From contig NC_068346.1 of the NCBI RefSeq assembly GCF_014633365.1, positions 13,909,030-13,973,029 on the forward strand: 64,000 nt of DNA, read 5' to 3'. This DNA is from Diospyros lotus (taxonomy: Eukaryota > Streptophyta > Magnoliopsida > Ericales > Ebenaceae). The first letter of the stretch is position 1. The number at the start of each line of letters is the position of its first letter. The notes beneath the pieces are model-generated. The model did no database searches. It was not told where the DNA came from and saw only the letters and a list, made by a program, of their open reading frames with translations. Shown here one piece after another: positions 62,042 through 64,000 of this stretch. Made by a program: the position numbers and the translations under genes.

Positions 62042-62575
62042 ATGGCTAAAGGGACACGTTTGAAGCAGCTCGAGGCGCATATGGAGGCTTTGGAGTCAAG
62101 TGTGGCGCGTACGCAGAAGGATGAGGCGGCCCATCGGAGGGATATGGTGGCCATTCGGGAGGGTATGGCGGCCCATTGGGAGGACATGGCAGCCCTTAAG
62201 GATAGCATAAAGGAGCTGGAGAGGGGCCAAGAAAGGGCAGACTTCTACGACCAGAAGATCAACAACATGTTTAACATGCTGTCCGCCTTACTGCAATTCC
62301 GATTGTCAGAAGAGTTCCCTCCAAGATCAGGGTCGGAAGTGCTATTTGACAAAGAGGGACTTTTGCCTAGGCTGGAGGGGCTGAGGATGGTGGAAGATCG
62401 GGTTGCATGGGAACGTGAAACTCACAGAGATGGGATCTTGCCTAGGTCGGAGGGGTTGCGGATGGCTAATGATTGGATTGCATGGGAACGAGAAGCCAAT
62501 GGCAAGAGTCTAGCTTATTTGAGCGGTGTCCATACCCCTATACCACGATTGGAAATTCCAATCTTTGAAGGGGTT
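62042..62575 (+). pseudogene. Gypsy Gag N-terminal part, interrupted by a LINE
   Basis: An open frame from 62042 (MAKGTRLKQLEAHMEALESS) is strongly helical and likely coiled coil for about 90 residues. It continues to PRLEIPIFEGV, the conserved start of the Gypsy Gag core. At 62575 it runs into an unrelated insert and resumes at about 63581 with WVRHCERFFELYRVGEEEKV. Confidence 0.75.
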
Positions 62576-63571
62576 GCCCCTCCCCCCTCCCATTTTTTTG
62601 CCCGTTCCTTTTTTTTCCCTGTGCTGTGCTTGTGGCTGTTTGGTGGTCCCTTTCGTCCAGGCCTCCCCCCCCCCCCTAGTTCAAGGGTTCTGTGGTGGTT
62701 TCGGTCTGGCTTGTTTCCTTTTGTCGTGGTGACTTCCATCTTGGTACCATGGAATTTGGCAGTGTGCTCCTGCACCAAATTTTATTGTGGAATGGGGTTG
62801 TTATTGGTGGCAGAAGGATCGAGTCTAGTTCCTTCTCCCCATGGGTTTTTCATCTCCCCCTCTCCTGCCTCTTCCATCTCCCCAATTGTCAGTATCCCCT
62901 TCCTATTATGGGCAATTATGGGGTTGTGTGGTTTTGGTCTGGCCTATTTCCTTCTGCCGTGATGACTTCCATTCTAGTACTGTGGAATTTGGCAGTGTTC
63001 TCCTGCACCAAATTTCATTGCAGAATGGGGTTGTCATTAGCGGTTGAAGGATTTGGTCTAGTTTCTTCTCTCCATGGGCCTTTTAGCTGCCCCCCTGCCT
63101 CCCCCCTCCCCATTCCCCCTACTGCCCCGTCTCTCTCTTCCCTCTTTATTGTGCCGTGCTTGTGGTCTTCTGGTGGCTCTGTCTATCCAGCTTTTCCTTC
63201 CATTGCCATGTTGACTGGCCTACTACTGTGGATTTGAACTATCTGCTCTTGCCTCCTTCTTCCTCTCGGGCCGGGGATGTCTTTGTTGATTGGAGGCTTT
63301 TGCATTTGGTGGGCTCCCATGGGTTACTCTACTTTTTTCTTTTGGCCCTTTCTCTCTTTAGGGTGACGGTTTACTGTTTTGCTACTCTCTATTTCTTTCT
63401 ACCTCGCCGGTTTGAGGCTTTTTAGTTGTAGCCATGCAGCTCTCTTTTGTTTCTTGTTTTGCTTTGTTTCTCGGTTTGTGTAGTTTTCATGTTTGCGGGG
63501 TATGTCCCTGCATTTTCTTGTAAACGCTTTGCACTTTTCTTCTTTAATGAATTTTTATTTACAAAAAAAAA
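62576..63571 (+). mobile_element. 5'-truncated LINE 3' end inserted in the Gypsy gag
   Basis: The insert separates ...IFEGV from WVRHCERFFEL of one Gag. It ends in a poly-A run (63563-63571) preceded by ttaatgaatttttatttac, the usual tail of plant L1 elements. It lacks reverse transcriptase, so it is strongly truncated. Inside are two tandem units of about 235 bp (starting near 62,700 and 62,935; both hold catggaatttggcagtg or a close variant and ctcctgcaccaaatt). A target duplication is not clear. Confidence 0.65.
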
Positions 63572-63574
63572 GTC

Positions 63575-63896
63575 GAGATGGTGGGTCCGCCACTGTGAGC
63601 GGTTCTTCGAACTATATCGGGTTGGGGAAGAAGAGAAGGTGACGATGGCAATGGTGTATCTCAACGACACTACGAACGCCTGGTACCAAAGCTAGAAGCA
63701 GGCCGAAGGGGGAATAGTGTCTTGGGTGGCGTTTTCAGAAGAGCTGTGTAGCCGATTTGGTGAGAGGAGCATGGCCAACGTGGTGGAAGAGTTTAATAAA
63801 TTGAGGCAAGAAGGGCTGGTGGAAGATTACTTAAGGAAGTTTGAGGAATTGAGGGCCTTGATAGAGATGGCCCATCCGAGTTTGCTTGAGCCCATA
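63575..63896 (+). pseudogene. Gypsy Gag core, continued after the LINE
   Basis: The frame gives RFFELYRVGEEEKVTMAMVYLNDTTNAWYQS, a stop at about 63693, then VSWVAFSEELCSRFGERS and EEFNKLRQEGLVEDYLRKFEELRAL. This is the Ty3/Gypsy Gag core (retrotrans_gag). The match fades at 63,896, where a GC-rich repeat begins. Confidence 0.75.
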
Positions 63897-64000
63897 GTTC
63901 TAAAAGGCGAGAGGAGCATCGAGGTGCAAAGGGTCCTGGAGCCTGAGGCGCGAGGCACACGAGGCGAGGCGTGCCTTTGCGAAGCAAGGCGCACCTTTTA
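63897..64000. repeat. GC-rich GCGAGGCG-type repeat, cut by the window edge
   Basis: The sequence from about 63,900 is built of aggcgag/gaggcgcgagg/gcaaggcgcacc motifs. It starts ctaaaaggcg and has gcacctttta at the window end, so it may be a foldback element or one inverted terminus. Its right part is not visible. Confidence 0.4.

Noticed and set aside
62692..63237. 181-codon open frame in the LINE insert
   Set aside because: It runs through two tandem non-coding units, is rich in F, W, S and L with no domain, and adjoins a poly-A tail, so it is a chance frame.

Overview
This is nuclear DNA of a flowering plant, most likely a eudicot. It is AT-rich, its genes have GT-AG introns, and the gene families are land-plant ones: a type-B cytokinin response regulator, a WVD2-like/TPX2 protein, AIRP2-type RING ligases and a plastid CAAX-protease-like protein. 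The species cannot be fixed from the sequence.

Bases 1-29,300 are a nest of transposable elements with no intact host gene. In order they hold a solo LTR (911-2722), a complete gag-only LTR retrotransposon with a perfect target duplication (2824-6653), and a Copia-type LTR (6818-7655). A Mutator-like element with long inverted ends follows (8307-14751), split by two solo LTRs of the first family. Next come a decayed Copia gag (17256-17865) and a decayed Tat-lineage Gypsy element (18841-27575) with two RNase H domains, an integrase, a minisatellite, an antisense ORF and a 3' LTR. That Gypsy element is itself invaded by another solo LTR (19702-21504) and by a 5S-bearing Cassandra-type LTR (25320-25545).

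Bases 29,300-53,400 are the gene island. A WVD2-like/TPX2 gene (+, 11 exons, 759 aa) faces tail-to-tail an ARR11-like type-B response regulator (-, 5 coding exons, 588 aa, 4.1 kb first intron). Two AIRP2-like RING E3 ligase genes then sit head-to-head (- and +). Both encode 254 aa with matching exon boundaries, so they look like an inverted local duplication. The exon models were built by eye from splice sites and reading-frame continuity and close without internal stops.

Bases 53,400-64,000 return to repeats: a solo LTR with a perfect target duplication (55448-56542) and a hAT-like non-autonomous element (57316-58690) just upstream of a CAAX-protease-like gene. Only the 5' exons of that gene are in the window. 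Its intron carries a stack of insertions: a Copia LTR and gag start, then a Gypsy LTR and gag, then a LINE 3' end.

The host genes touch cytokinin transcriptional output, microtubule binding and ubiquitin ligation. There is no reason to think they form one pathway. The observations most worth following are the copy-specific arrays of TCGA-centred palindromes directly upstream of the TATA box in one LTR family, the triplicated phase-0 exon in the TPX2 gene, and the young gag-only retrotransposon.
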